Below, piece by piece: positions 26,472 through 35,565 of a stretch of DNA of 64,000 nucleotides; position 1 is the stretch's first letter, and the number at the start of each line of letters is the position of its first letter. Location of the stretch: positions 247,748 to 311,747 of the forward strand of contig NZ_RBZW01000058.1 of the NCBI RefSeq assembly GCF_006543045.1, in the 5' to 3' direction. The position numbers were made by a program, and so were the translations under genes. The DNA is from Salinadaptatus halalkaliphilus. Lineage in GTDB: Archaea > Halobacteriota > Halobacteria > Halobacteriales > Natrialbaceae. A model generated the notes under the pieces. That model was not told the DNA's origin, ran no database searches, and saw only the letters and a program-made list of their open reading frames with translations.

Positions 26472-27425
26472 TTACTCGTCCGGAGCGACGATTTGGTGCG
26501 TTAGCGTCCCGAGCCCCTCGACGTGGAGTTCGATCTCGTCGCCGTAGTCGATCCAGCGATCGAGGTCGTAACCGCAGCAGCCGGCGACGGTGCCGCTCCC
26601 GAGGACGTCGCCGGGCCGAACGCCCTCGCTCGCCGAGGCGTGCTCGAGCATATCGCCGAAGGAGTGGTACATGTCGCCGACCTCACTCTGGACCCACTGG
26701 TCGCCGTTCACGCGGACGGTCGCCGTCGCGTCCGTCGGATCGAACTCGTCTCCGGCGACGAGATACGGGCCGAGACCGTTGGCGAAGTCCTTCCCTTTCG
26801 CCGGCCCGAGCCGGGCCTGCATCTCCCGGGATTGGATCTCTCGAGCAGAAAAATCGTTGAAGATCGTGTAGCCGGCGATGTAGTCGTCGGCCTCGTCGGC
26901 CGCAATGTCTTCGCCAGCCCTGCCGACGACGGCGGCGATCTCGAGTTCGAAGTCGGGCCTGTCGTCGTAGGCCGGCCACGCGACCGTTTCGTCGGGATCG
27001 ACGACGGTGTCCGGATTGCCTTTGTAGGGCGAGGGGAACTCGTACCAGACATCGGCTTTGTCGTCGGCGCCGTGGTCTTCGAACACCGAGAAGTCTCGGA
27101 TCGAGTTCGGCCGCGGGAGTGGGCTACACAGGTGTGCGTCGGTCGGATCGTACCTGATACGAGCGCCGTCGGGACTGTGTGCGTCCGCCTCGAAGTCTGC
27201 TTTCGCGACCGCCCGAGCCGCGTCCAGACACCGCTGTCCGCCGCGGAGGAACTCGAGCATGTTCGGCGGGGCGACGGTCTTGGCGACGGTCTCGGGACGC
27301 GCCTCGCCGTCGTCGTCGAGCAGCCTCGCGTAGCCGGCGGTCACGTCGACGTAGTCGTCGTCGACGACGCAGAGTCGTCGGGTCGATCCGAGCGGCGTCT
27401 CGACGGCGATCGTTGCGAGTTTCAC
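26472..27425 (-). CDS. Fumarylacetoacetate hydrolase (FAH) family protein
   Basis: 317 residues starting at a GTG that overlaps the upstream stop (GTGA). The FAH fold shows CSPLPRPNSIRDFSVFEDH, then FELEIAAVVGRAGEDIAADEA (metal Glu residues), GYTIFNDFSAREIQ, GPAKGKDFANGLGPYLV, and the final GDVLGSGTVAGCCG. Members hydrolyse C-C bonds or decarboxylate acylpyruvates in aromatic and amino acid breakdown; substrate unknown. The open frame runs far upstream over the cyclase gene but is not the real start. Confidence 0.87.
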   Translation of the reverse strand: MKLATIAVETPLGSTRRLCVVDDDYVDVTAGYARLLDDDGEARPETVAKTVAPPNMLEFLRGGQRCLDAARAVAKADFEADAHSPDGARIRYDPTDAHLCSPLPRPNSIRDFSVFEDHGADDKADVWYEFPSPYKGNPDTVVDPDETVAWPAYDDRPDFELEIAAVVGRAGEDIAADEADDYIAGYTIFNDFSAREIQSREMQARLGPAKGKDFANGLGPYLVAGDEFDPTDATATVRVNGDQWVQSEVGDMYHSFGDMLEHASASEGVRPGDVLGSGTVAGCCGYDLDRWIDYGDEIELHVEGLGTLTHQIVAPDE

Positions 27426-28231
27426 GCGTCTTCCTCCACGAACGCGACCGGCCGCACCCAGCCGCCGCTGGCGTCTTCGATTGTCACGGGGAAGGCGGTC
27501 ACCGGCACGCCGGTTCGGCGGGGCAACGCGTCGAGGTTGGCCATCTTCTCGATCTGGCAGTATTCGATGTCGCGACCGGCGAAGTGGGCTGGCCAGAGCT
27601 CCGAGTCGTCGTCCGCCTCGGCGAACCGCCTGCCCATCTCGTCGAACGGCTTGTCGAAGCCGTAGGCGTCGGTGCCGATCACCTTGATCCCCTGCTCGAC
27701 GAGGTATTTCGTCGCTTCGGCGCCCATGCCCGGAAACGCCGTGAGGTATTCCGGCGTTCCCCAGAGCTCGTCGGCACCGGTCTCGATAAATACCAGTTCG
27801 CCCGGCGACAGTTCGTGATCGAGGTCCTCGAGTTGCGATCTGACCTCGTCGGCGGAGATCTCGCTTCGGGGCTCCTTCCACGTGAAATCGAGAATCACTG
27901 CCTCGCCAGTACACCACTCGAGGGGAATCTCGTCGATCGTCTTGGCCGGTTCACCGTCGACCGTCGGCCCGTAGTGCCAGGGGGCGTCCATGTGGGTGCC
28001 GGCGTGGGGGATGAGCGTGAGATCCTCCGACGCCAGGCCGTGTCCGTCCGGAAAGTCCGCAGCCTCGATGTCGTGTCCGAGTTCGCGAAGGTGGGCGGCG
28101 AGTCGCGCCGCGCCGTCGTCGTGATCGCGGTACTCGATCTCTGGCGGAAACGGTTCGCTGTCGACGTCCGGTTCCAGCCCGACGCTCAGATCGATGAGCG
28201 TCGTCGAGCCATCTGGTGAGAACTGTGTCAT
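27422..28231 (-). CDS. Cyclase / kynurenine formamidase-like hydrolase
   Basis: 269 residues. The metal motif HAGTHMDAPWHYG (HxGTHxDxPxH) and a second region EWCTGEAVILDFTWKE mark the cyclase family (PF04199), whose members include kynurenine formamidase and isatin hydrolase. LVFIETGADELWG and GIKVIGTDAYGFDKPF follow. With the overlapping FAH gene it suggests a short ring-cleavage or tryptophan-type catabolic step, but no kynureninase or dioxygenase is in view. ATG 28231 was chosen; one four codons upstream is possible. Confidence 0.8.
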   Translation of the reverse strand: MTQFSPDGSTTLIDLSVGLEPDVDSEPFPPEIEYRDHDDGAARLAAHLRELGHDIEAADFPDGHGLASEDLTLIPHAGTHMDAPWHYGPTVDGEPAKTIDEIPLEWCTGEAVILDFTWKEPRSEISADEVRSQLEDLDHELSPGELVFIETGADELWGTPEYLTAFPGMGAEATKYLVEQGIKVIGTDAYGFDKPFDEMGRRFAEADDDSELWPAHFAGRDIEYCQIEKMANLDALPRRTGVPVTAFPVTIEDASGGWVRPVAFVEEDA

Positions 28232-28382
28232 CGTGGCCCACATGGTCCCCCACTCACATAACTTCGGTTCCTCGATCGAGACAACCACACCCATCGGACC
28301 AACACCGGACCGGTACACCGGTCGATCCCGCCACCGGCCGACATCGCGGGGGTTTTGGTCCGGGCACGAATACCCCTGCCCA

Positions 28383-30101
28383 ATGAACGACGAGTTACGC
28401 GAACGGGTCGAGCGCGAGGCCGAGAAGCACGCGCTGCTGAATGCCGTCAAACACGAGAACGACGCCGACGTCGGCGCGATAATGGGGCCGCTGATGGGCG
28501 ACAATCCCGACTTTCGCGAGCACGGCGACGAGATACCGGGGATCGCCGGCGGCGTCATCGGTCGCGTCAACGACCTCTCCTACGCGGAAAAGCGAAACCG
28601 ACTCGAGGAGCTGGCCCCCGAGGAACTTGCCGAGATCGAAGCCGAGGACGAGGGTGAGGACCACCCCCTTCCCGACTTGCCGGCCGCCGAGGCGTACGAC
28701 GAGGTCCGCATGCGTTGTGCGCCCAATCCCAACGGCCCCTGGCACGTCGGCCACGCCCGGATGCCCGCCGTCATCGGCACCTACCGCGACCGCTACGACG
28801 GCTGGTTCTGCGTGCGCTTCGACGATACCGATCCCGAGACCAAACGACCCGATCTCGAGGCCTACGACGCGATCCTCGAGGATCTCGACTACCTCGGGTT
28901 CGAACCGGACGAGACGTACAAAGCGAGTGACCGCCTCGAGACTTACTACGAGCACGCGCGCGAACTGATCGAACTCGGCGGTGCCTACACCTGCTCCTGT
29001 TCGGGCGAAGAGTTCTCGGAGCTGAAGAACAACGGTGAGCCGTGTCCCCACCGCGACAAGGACGTCGAGACCGTCCTTGCGGAGTTCGAGGACATGATCG
29101 ACGGCGAGTACGACAGCGGCGAGATGGTCCTCCGAGTGAAGACCGACATCGAGCACAAGAACCCCGCGCTGCGGGACTGGGTCGCCTTCCGAATGATCGA
29201 CACGCCCCATCCCCGCGGGGAGGCTAGCGAGTACCGCTGCTGGCCGATGCTCGATTTCCAGTCCGGCGTCGACGATCACCTGCTCGGCATCACCCACATC
29301 ATCCGCGGCATCGACCTCCAGGACTCGGCCAAGCGCCAGCGGTTCGTCTACGACTACTTCGACTGGGAGTACCCGGAGGTCGTCCACTGGGGCCACGTCC
29401 AGATCGACGCCTACGACGTGAAGATGAGTACGTCCACGATTTCGGAACTGATCGAGCAGGACGAACTCGACGGCTGGGACGATCCGCGCGCGCCGACGCT
29501 CAAGAGTCTCCGTCGACGCGGCATCCGCGGCGAGGCCATCGTCGACGCGATGGTCGAACTCGGCACCTCGACCAGCGATGTCGACCTCGCGATGAGTTCG
29601 GTCTACGCCGCCAACCGCGACCTGGTCGACGAGGAGACCGACCGACGGTTCCTCGTTCGGGAGGGCAACCAGCTCCCACTGGGTGGCAGTCCACCCGAGG
29701 AAGCCAACCCGCCGCTGCACCCCAACCACGAGGATCGCGGCGTCCGCGAGATTCCCGTCGGCGACTCGGTACTGGTCGAGCCCGACGACCTCCCGGGTCG
29801 CGAGGATCGCATCTGGCTCAAGGGCCTGGGTTGTTTCCAGTATACGCGTGATGTCCTCCAGTACACCGGCGAGGATATCGACGTGGTCCGCGAGGGAGAC
29901 GTCGACGTGATCCACTGGGTGCCCGCGAGCGAGAGCGTCCCCGTCTGCATGCGAACGCCCGACGGCGACGTATCCGGCCGCGCCGAACCCGGCGTTGCCG
30001 CCCTCGAGGCCGACGAGCTGGTCCAGTTCGAACGCATCGGGTTCGCCAGAATCGATCGCCAGGAGGACGACGAGACGGTCACGTACTATACGCATCCGTA
30101 A
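28383..30101 (+). CDS. gltX: Glutamyl-tRNA synthetase (archaeal type)
   Basis: 572 residues, class I synthetase. The archaeal N-terminal helical domain (1-100) ends in an acidic linker. The HIGH-type motif is PNPNGPWHVGHAR (about 118-130), and the KMSKS equivalent is VKMSTSTI (about 348). The C-terminal beta-barrel domains are of the GlnRS type, as in archaeal GluRS. In archaea with GatDE amidotransferase this enzyme also charges tRNA-Gln with Glu. Palindromic repeat C follows 24 bases after the stop. Confidence 0.95.
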   Translation: MNDELRERVEREAEKHALLNAVKHENDADVGAIMGPLMGDNPDFREHGDEIPGIAGGVIGRVNDLSYAEKRNRLEELAPEELAEIEAEDEGEDHPLPDLPAAEAYDEVRMRCAPNPNGPWHVGHARMPAVIGTYRDRYDGWFCVRFDDTDPETKRPDLEAYDAILEDLDYLGFEPDETYKASDRLETYYEHARELIELGGAYTCSCSGEEFSELKNNGEPCPHRDKDVETVLAEFEDMIDGEYDSGEMVLRVKTDIEHKNPALRDWVAFRMIDTPHPRGEASEYRCWPMLDFQSGVDDHLLGITHIIRGIDLQDSAKRQRFVYDYFDWEYPEVVHWGHVQIDAYDVKMSTSTISELIEQDELDGWDDPRAPTLKSLRRRGIRGEAIVDAMVELGTSTSDVDLAMSSVYAANRDLVDEETDRRFLVREGNQLPLGGSPPEEANPPLHPNHEDRGVREIPVGDSVLVEPDDLPGREDRIWLKGLGCFQYTRDVLQYTGEDIDVVREGDVDVIHWVPASESVPVCMRTPDGDVSGRAEPGVAALEADELVQFERIGFARIDRQEDDETVTYYTHP

Positions 30102-30125
30102 ACGCGTCCTCGTCGATCATCGCTG

Positions 30126-30206
30126 ATACGGTTTGCTGTAACGAATTACCGGTGCAATCACAGGGCGGTCGCGATTGCACCGGCAATGACTTACAGCAGA
30201 CCGTAT
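30126..30206 (+). repeat. Dispersed palindromic repeat, copy C
   Basis: 81 bp. Outer arms ATACGGTTTGCTGTAA and TTACAGCAGACCGTAT pair with one mismatch; the inner stem CCGGTGCAATC / GATTGCACCGG pairs fully around ACAGGGCGGTCGC. It lies between gltX and the cinA-like gene on the same strand. Confidence 0.85.
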
Positions 30207-30289
30207 GAAACACGCCCTCGTCTATCGTCCCCGAAACAACCCCTCGCCTACCGCACTCCTTTTATCGAACGCGGTCGTTTACACCGTCG

Positions 30290-31021
30290 ATGCAGGTCGC
30301 TATTCTCACCGTCGGTGACGAGGTGCTGGCGGGCGACATTACGAACTCGAACGCGACGTGGCTCGCGAGCCAACTCACCGATCGCGGGTCGACGGTCGAA
30401 CGCATTCTGACCGTCCCGGACGAGCGTCAGCTCATCGCCGACACCGTCGCCGAGTGGGCCGACGACTTCGGCGCGGTCATCGTCACCGGCGGGCTCGGCG
30501 GCACCCACGACGACGTGACCGCGGATGCGATCGCCGACGCGTTCGATCGCTCGCTGGTCGTCGACGACACGGTTCGCGATGACGTTCTCGAGACCGTCGC
30601 GGAGTATCGCGATCTCGATCCGGACACCGTCACCGAAGCGGACCTCGGGTTCGACGTCGACGCGTGGGCGGCTCTGCCGACGGGTAGTCGCGCACTCATC
30701 AACCCGGAGGGGCTCTGTCCCGGCTGCGTCCTCGAGAACGTCTACGCGTTTCCGGGCGTCCCGACCGAGGTCCAGGCCCTGTTCGACCTCGTCGCTGCGG
30801 AGTTCGACGGCGATACGGTCTCGGAGACGCTCTATACCCCGCTTCCGGAGGCAGCGGTAGTCGAGACGGTCGCGGAGGCTCGAGCGCGCTTCGACGTGAC
30901 GGTCGGCAGCTATCCGGACACCGAACGCCAGAATCGGCTGAAAGTGACCGGCACCGACCCGGCGGCCGTCGAGGACGCGGTCGCGTGGCTTGGCGAGCAG
31001 ATCACGATCGACGATTCGTAG
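30290..31021 (+). CDS. Competence/damage-inducible CinA-like, MoaB/MogA-type molybdopterin-binding domain protein
   Basis: 243 residues: AILTVGDEVLAGDITNSNATWLASQL, VIVTGGLGGTHDDVTADAIADAF (the GGxGxxxxD motif) and the VYAFPGVPTEVQALFDLV strand. This is the COG1058 domain. It lacks the C-terminal nicotinamide deamidase domain of bacterial CinA, as is usual in archaea. Likely activities include ADP-ribose or FAD pyrophosphatase-type nucleotide hydrolysis; not certain. A TATA-like CTTTTATC lies about 30 bases before the ATG. Confidence 0.85.
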   Translation: MQVAILTVGDEVLAGDITNSNATWLASQLTDRGSTVERILTVPDERQLIADTVAEWADDFGAVIVTGGLGGTHDDVTADAIADAFDRSLVVDDTVRDDVLETVAEYRDLDPDTVTEADLGFDVDAWAALPTGSRALINPEGLCPGCVLENVYAFPGVPTEVQALFDLVAAEFDGDTVSETLYTPLPEAAVVETVAEARARFDVTVGSYPDTERQNRLKVTGTDPAAVEDAVAWLGEQITIDDS

Positions 31022-31091
31022 CCCCTGGCCGGGCAGACGGGAGGAACCGCCCCAACGAGTCGATCGGCGGACGCCTCGGGACGGTACCCGA

Positions 31092-32075
31092 TCAGCGGCG
31101 GTCGAGGTCGGGCTCCCCATCGGAATCGGACGGCTGTGGCTCGCGAACGGCGTCCCGTCCTCGCCGCCCCGAAGGTCGGCCGGTCTCGAGCGAACCTATC
31201 GGATCGACGGGATCGCGTTCGGCGTTCGCGCAGACGCGACAGTAGTGGTTGTGATCGGCGCTCGAGTTCACGGGAATGCCGAACACGCAGTAGTCCGTCC
31301 GATAGGTTCGCTCGATGCCGTCCTCGATCGACGATGCACAGGCGGTACAGGGCTCGTCGGGGGAGCGAACGCTTCGCTCGTCGACGGTGCGAACGCGTCC
31401 GGTTGCCCTAATCGAGTGGCGGTTCTCGAGGCGGCGCCGAACCGAGGGAAGCAGTGTCGTCCCCACGAGGCCGACGAAGACTGCGATGGCACCGACGAGG
31501 AGCATCGCTCCCGTCGAAAGCTGGACCGCGGTTGCGAGGAGTATCGCAGCCGAGAGCCAGCAGACGGCAGCGATAGCCCAGCGAAACAGCAACGACCTCC
31601 TCAGAGGGTTCGCCGCCATCCTTTCGTCGGCACTGAGAACCATTCGTTCGGCGTCGTTGCCGTAGCGATAGACGCCGTAGATGACGTTGCCGAGGCCCAT
31701 TGTCCACCAGGCGGTGATCAGCGCGACGAGCAGGTGGTCGGCGACACTACCGACCGTTCGTCGGACCATGACGACGTGATCGCCGAAGTCGTGCTCGAGG
31801 CGCCAGCCGTCTTTCGTCGCCGCGGCGATCCGGTACTCCAGCGGGGGTCGATCGGTCGCCCTCCGTGATCGCACTCGATCGGCCGACGGGCTGTTCGATG
31901 TCGGTGCCGTCTTCGACCGAGGACGGTCGTCGAGTGGCCGGCTCGAGTCGACGTTCCACCGGCCGGTCGCCGCGCCACAGTCCGGACAGTAGTTTGCCGC
32001 CGGCTCGAGCGCCGTGCCACAGGACGAACAGTATCGCGGATCGACAGAGCCGTTCGGACCACGGTCGCCGTCCAT
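31092..32075 (-). CDS. Zinc-ribbon membrane protein, function unknown
   Basis: 327 residues. The N-terminal zinc ribbon YCSSCGTALEPAANYCPDCGAA (two CxxC) is followed by a polar linker. Helices VADHLLVALITAWWTMGLGNVIYGVY and a hairpin of two (FRWAIAAVCWLSAAILLATAVQL; AMLLVGAIAVFVGLVGTTLL) come next, then a second Cys cluster CTACASS..YCVFG..HYCRVCA near 260-300 that could bind another zinc. The tail is basic and polar. Family not recognised. Confidence 0.68.
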   Translation of the reverse strand: MDGDRGPNGSVDPRYCSSCGTALEPAANYCPDCGAATGRWNVDSSRPLDDRPRSKTAPTSNSPSADRVRSRRATDRPPLEYRIAAATKDGWRLEHDFGDHVVMVRRTVGSVADHLLVALITAWWTMGLGNVIYGVYRYGNDAERMVLSADERMAANPLRRSLLFRWAIAAVCWLSAAILLATAVQLSTGAMLLVGAIAVFVGLVGTTLLPSVRRRLENRHSIRATGRVRTVDERSVRSPDEPCTACASSIEDGIERTYRTDYCVFGIPVNSSADHNHYCRVCANAERDPVDPIGSLETGRPSGRRGRDAVREPQPSDSDGEPDLDRR

Positions 32076-32204
32076 ACGGTGGCAGTCGTCGACGGCGACA
32101 CTAACTCTTTGGAGCGGTCGGATTCGTGTACTGTCTTTCTATCGGTTCTGTAGGGTGTGAACGCACGTTTCTCGTTTAGCTGGGGCGATAAACTGACTCC
32201 GGAA

Positions 32205-32906
32205 TCACGAATCGAGGACCACCGGCACGCCCCGGTTCGCGATGTCGACGACGAAGGCGTCCGCGTCGGCGGCGATCGCATCGAACGTCCCATAGTGGAC
32301 CGGCAGAACCAGATCCGGCGCCAGACGTTCGGCCAGTTCCGCCGCCTCGTGGCGGTCCATCGTGAACGTCCCGCCGATCGGCGGAAAGAAAGCGTCGACC
32401 CCGAGCGCTTCGTGGAACGCGAACGCGTCGGTATCGCCGGGCCAAAACGCCGAGACGCCGTCGATCGTTACCCCGAATCCACACCCCTCTCCTTCTGGAT
32501 GGTGTGGCTGACCATCCTCGTCGACGTGCGGGCCGGCAGGGTCGTTGTACGCCGGCGTCGTGTAGAGATCGAGCGGCCCAAGGATGAACGACTCGTCGGC
32601 ACGGACGCGCTCGATCTCGTAGGGGAGTGCTTCGGGCTGTTCGTCGGTATGCTCGAGGTCGCGGGCGTCGACCGCTTCGTGGACGACGACGATCGCGTCC
32701 TCGTGAGCGACCCGGCGGATCGACTCGGGATCGTAGTGGTGGCCGTGCGAGACGACCACGAGGTCGCCGTCGGCCGGCGCCCCCTCGAGGACATCGTACT
32801 GCTCGGGCCCGGGGTCGACGTAGATGACGACACCGGTTCGTCCCGCAAGTCGAATCGTCGCGAGCCCGAACCAGTCGATCGTCACGGCACCGAATTGTAC
32901 AGTCAT
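32205..32906 (-). CDS. MBL-fold metal-dependent hydrolase (UlaG/YcfL-like)
   Basis: 233 residues. ITIDWFGLATIRL at the N-terminus and VVVSHGHHYDPESI (HxHxxD) place it with the UlaG-like metal-dependent hydrolases. FWPGDTDAF supplies the bridging Asp, and LVLPVHYGTF the C-terminal His. Substrate unknown; some relatives act on lactones or phosphodiesters. It is convergent with a zinc-ribbon protein gene and divergent from tfb. Confidence 0.82.
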   Translation of the reverse strand: MTVQFGAVTIDWFGLATIRLAGRTGVVIYVDPGPEQYDVLEGAPADGDLVVVSHGHHYDPESIRRVAHEDAIVVVHEAVDARDLEHTDEQPEALPYEIERVRADESFILGPLDLYTTPAYNDPAGPHVDEDGQPHHPEGEGCGFGVTIDGVSAFWPGDTDAFAFHEALGVDAFFPPIGGTFTMDRHEAAELAERLAPDLVLPVHYGTFDAIAADADAFVVDIANRGVPVVLDS

Positions 32907-33027
32907 AGCAATTCCTTCGCTCGGCGCGGCGGAAAAAGATTCGTCTCTCGACTGGTGCCCGACCTGGATGATTAATCACCATGTAACCGAAACATATATA
33001 AAATAATACCGATCCAGTTATAAGCCA

Positions 33028-33053
33028 GCCGAAACCCTTTTATGTGTTTCGGC
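33028..33053 (+). promoter_or_regulatory. tfb promoter: TATA box inside a perfect inverted repeat
   Basis: GCCGAAAC (33028-33035) and GTTTCGGC (33046-33053) are exact reverse complements. The 10 bases between them contain TTTTATG, the TATA box. The ATG lies 80 bases downstream, so a leader of about 70 nt is expected, unusual in this genome. A second inverted pair, GGTTAC..GTAACC, lies in that leader. This looks like an operator over the core promoter. Confidence 0.55.
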
Positions 33054-33133
33054 CTTACTCTATGTTAGGCGAGGCGTCCGGGTTTCTTCTGGTTACCCCA
33101 CCCGGGAGCCCCGAGTAACCATCCCGATACACC

Positions 33134-34111
33134 ATGACTAACACAAACATCCGAACCTATACGAACGAACGGGAAGCCGAGGAGACGGACGAGGACGTTC
33201 GCTCCGAAGAGCAAGAACACTGTCCCGAATGTGGTGGTCGGCTCGTTTCCGACGCCGAACACGCAGAGACCGTCTGTCAAGACTGTGGGCTGGTCGTCGA
33301 GGAAGACGAGATCGATCGCGGCCCCGAGTGGCGCGCATTCGACGCCAGCGAGAAAGACGAAAAGTCCCGCGTCGGTGCCCCGACAACCAACATGATGCAC
33401 GACCAGGGGCTCTCGACCAACATCGGCTGGCAGGACAAAGACGCCTACGGCAAGTCCCTCTCGAGTCGCCAGCGCCAGAAGATGCAACGGCTGCGTACCT
33501 GGAACGAGCGGTTTCGCACGCGTGACTCCAAGGAGCGCAACCTCAAGCAGGCACTCGGCGAGATCGACCGCATGGCGAGCGCGCTCGGCCTCCCGGAGAA
33601 CGTCCGCGAGACCGCGAGCGTCATCTATCGGCGCGCCCTCGAGGAGGACCTGTTGCCGGGACGGTCGATCGAAGGGGTCGCGACCTCGGCGCTGTACGCC
33701 GCGGCCCGCCAGGCCGGGACGCCACGCAGCCTCGACGAGATTTCGGCCGTCTCCCGCGTCGACAAGATGGAGTTGACCCGAACCTATCGCTACATTATCC
33801 GAGAGCTAGGTCTCGAGGTCAAACCGGCCGATCCCGAACACTACGTGCCGCGGTTCGTCAGCGACCTCGATCTCTCGGACGAAACCGAGCGCATGGCCCG
33901 TGACCTTCTCGAGTCCGCACGCCAGGAAGGCGTCCACAGCGGCAAGTCACCGGTCGGGCTCGCCGCCGCTGGCGTCTACGCCGCTGCGCTGTTGACCAAC
34001 GAGAAAGTCACCCAGAACGAGGTCAGCGACGTGGCGAATATCTCGGAAGTGACGATCCGCAACCGCTACAAGGAGCTTCTCGAGGCCTCGGATTCGGCCG
34101 CGCCCGCATAA
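33134..34111 (+). CDS. tfb: Transcription initiation factor TFB
   Basis: 325 residues. N-terminal acidic tail, zinc ribbon with Cys30, 33, 48 and 51 (CPECGG...CQDCG), B-reader/linker EWRAFDASEKDEKSRVGAP, then two cyclin-like repeats (about 130-220 and 225-320), the second with GLAAAGVYAAALLTNEKVTQNEV and a recognition helix SEVTIRNRYKELLEA that contacts BRE. It bridges TBP and RNA polymerase at promoters. Haloarchaea carry several TFB paralogues; which one this is cannot be told. Confidence 0.95.
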   Translation: MTNTNIRTYTNEREAEETDEDVRSEEQEHCPECGGRLVSDAEHAETVCQDCGLVVEEDEIDRGPEWRAFDASEKDEKSRVGAPTTNMMHDQGLSTNIGWQDKDAYGKSLSSRQRQKMQRLRTWNERFRTRDSKERNLKQALGEIDRMASALGLPENVRETASVIYRRALEEDLLPGRSIEGVATSALYAAARQAGTPRSLDEISAVSRVDKMELTRTYRYIIRELGLEVKPADPEHYVPRFVSDLDLSDETERMARDLLESARQEGVHSGKSPVGLAAAGVYAAALLTNEKVTQNEVSDVANISEVTIRNRYKELLEASDSAAPA

Positions 34112-34187
34112 GTTCGGATTGGCAGCTCTGCGTTTACGTTGTCGGGGTGCGACAAAGTTTTTGAGCCCTACTGTGCAACACACTACC

Positions 34188-34367
34188 ATGGACGAAACGA
34201 CTGTCCAACTGTTGTGTCCCGAGTGTGCGAAGAATTGGCAGGTTTCACCCGGCGAACTTCCCGAATCTACCGACCTGTTTCATTGTCCAAACTGTCATGC
34301 ATCCAGACGAACGGCCGAGTTCATGCGAACCGATCGCGATCTCAAAACGTTGAAACAACTCGGTTGA
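34188..34367 (+). CDS. Small CxxC zinc-finger protein
   Basis: 59 residues with LLCPECAKNW and LFHCPNCHASR, two CPxC knuckles that would coordinate one zinc. The rest (TAEFMRTDRDLKTLKQLG) is a basic helix. ATG 34188 directly follows the T-rich promoter (AGTTTTTGAGC near 34157). Such small double-CPxCG proteins are abundant in haloarchaea and mostly uncharacterised. It follows tfb on the same strand, 76 bases away. Confidence 0.75.
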   Translation: MDETTVQLLCPECAKNWQVSPGELPESTDLFHCPNCHASRRTAEFMRTDRDLKTLKQLG

Positions 34368-34606
34368 GAGGGCGGGCGTCTCTCGACTGACCGACGGTGG
34401 TTCGTTGTTCGTGCGAGTAACCGGCGGTTGTGGATAGAGTGGGTATCGTCCTCAACCAGTAGGGAACAGTTACAGCGCTTTGTCGCACCGTAGCTTTTGG
34501 CTTCAATTAGCAGGGAAAACGGACTGTCACCGGTGACGACATAGGTCGTGTGGTAACGCGACTCAAGATAATAATATAACCCTGCAGTGGGTATAACGGC
34601 ATGCTT

Positions 34607-34843
34607 ATGAAGAAGCAGGAACTCATCCACCTTCACGGGCTTCTCGCCGAGGTATCGAACCAGTGTTCGGAGTGGGACAACTGTCAGATCGATCTTGAAG
34701 CGTACGAAACGCGCGGAATTCGGCCAACATCGATCCATAAATCGAAAACTGATCACAAAGCTGCTGTTTTTGACCTGGCTGGCGGCATTACAACGAATAT
34801 GCGCGAGGATGAGCAGGAAGCCGTCGCCGCAACTGCTGACTGA
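34607..34843 (+). CDS. UPF0058 family protein
   Basis: 78 residues. MKKQELIHLHGLLAEVSNQ is the conserved N-terminus of UPF0058; the rest is polar with PTSIHKSKTDHKAAVFDLA. The function is not known to me. A second in-frame ATG at 34601 adds two residues. The TATA-like ATAATATAA at 34571-34579 gives a transcription start at about the start codon. Confidence 0.85.
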   Translation: MKKQELIHLHGLLAEVSNQCSEWDNCQIDLEAYETRGIRPTSIHKSKTDHKAAVFDLAGGITTNMREDEQEAVAATAD

Positions 34844-34947
34844 GTAGAACGGAGCATCCTTCGGTCGACTCGACACCTGACTGGCGAGACCAATCAGTGT
34901 CGATTTGGTCGTTTGTTCGATTAAGTTCGATCAGCAGTAACGAACGA

Positions 34948-35421
34948 CTACTCGACGAGATCTTCGAATTCGGGAAGGATTTCGTCGTCCGCGTCCGGAT
35001 CGTCGGACGGCGATTCGGTTTCGGATGCTGCTTCGTCTTCGCCGTCGTTTTCCGTCGTTTCGCCATCTTCGCCGTCTTCGTCCTCCTCTTCGATAACCTC
35101 GATTTCCGTGACCTCGAGCGGGATGTTCTCGAGACGCTGGCCGATTTCCTTGCGGGCGATTCGGGAGGCGTGTTCCTCGCGTTCGACGTTGAAGACGGTC
35201 ATCTCCAACTCGAGTGCAACGAGTGCCTCGTCGGCGGCAATAAATGCGGGGGGCAACTCCTCGCCCGACGGCGATGTGCGCTCGCCCATGTTGATCTCGA
35301 CGTAGTTCAGATCAGGGTTCAACATCTCACCGGTCTTCGAGATAGCGATACGGATCGCCTCGTCTGGCGTTTCGACGTCGAATACCGGCACGGCAGCCTC
35401 GACGACAACCCTGCAGTTCAT
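34948..35421 (-). CDS. DUF555 / UPF0212 family protein
   Basis: 157 residues. The first 105 form the conserved domain: VVVEAAVPVFDVETPDEAIRIAISKTGEMLNPDLNYVEI with ASRIARKEIGQRLENIPLEVTEIEV. The last 50 are extremely acidic (EEEDEDGEDGE, DDPDADDE) and disordered. Archaea-specific, function unknown to me. It is convergent with UPF0058 and divergent from the DNA glycosylase gene. Confidence 0.85.
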   Translation of the reverse strand: MNCRVVVEAAVPVFDVETPDEAIRIAISKTGEMLNPDLNYVEINMGERTSPSGEELPPAFIAADEALVALELEMTVFNVEREEHASRIARKEIGQRLENIPLEVTEIEVIEEEDEDGEDGETTENDGEDEAASETESPSDDPDADDEILPEFEDLVE

Positions 35422-35565
35422 ATGCTAACATTGTATGGCCTCCAGTATCAAGGTTCGCCTCGGAGGGCACACTGTGCGAGCGACCGCCCGCAATCGCTTC
35501 GAGAGGACGGCAAACGACGGCACGCTTCGAAAGGCCCAAGCCGCCGCTCGCGAACCACCGGACGA

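Noticed and set aside
26472..27917. Long start for the FAH gene overlapping the cyclase gene
   Set aside because: The extra part is a shadow of the cyclase gene; FAH homology begins at the GTG at 27425.
28395..30095. Minus-strand frame of about 566 codons opposite gltX
   Set aside because: Antisense shadow of a clear GluRS gene; no domain is recognisable in it.
34897..35565. Long upstream extension of the OGG-like glycosylase frame
   Set aside because: It is antisense to the DUF555 gene; the glycosylase fold starts at 35566.
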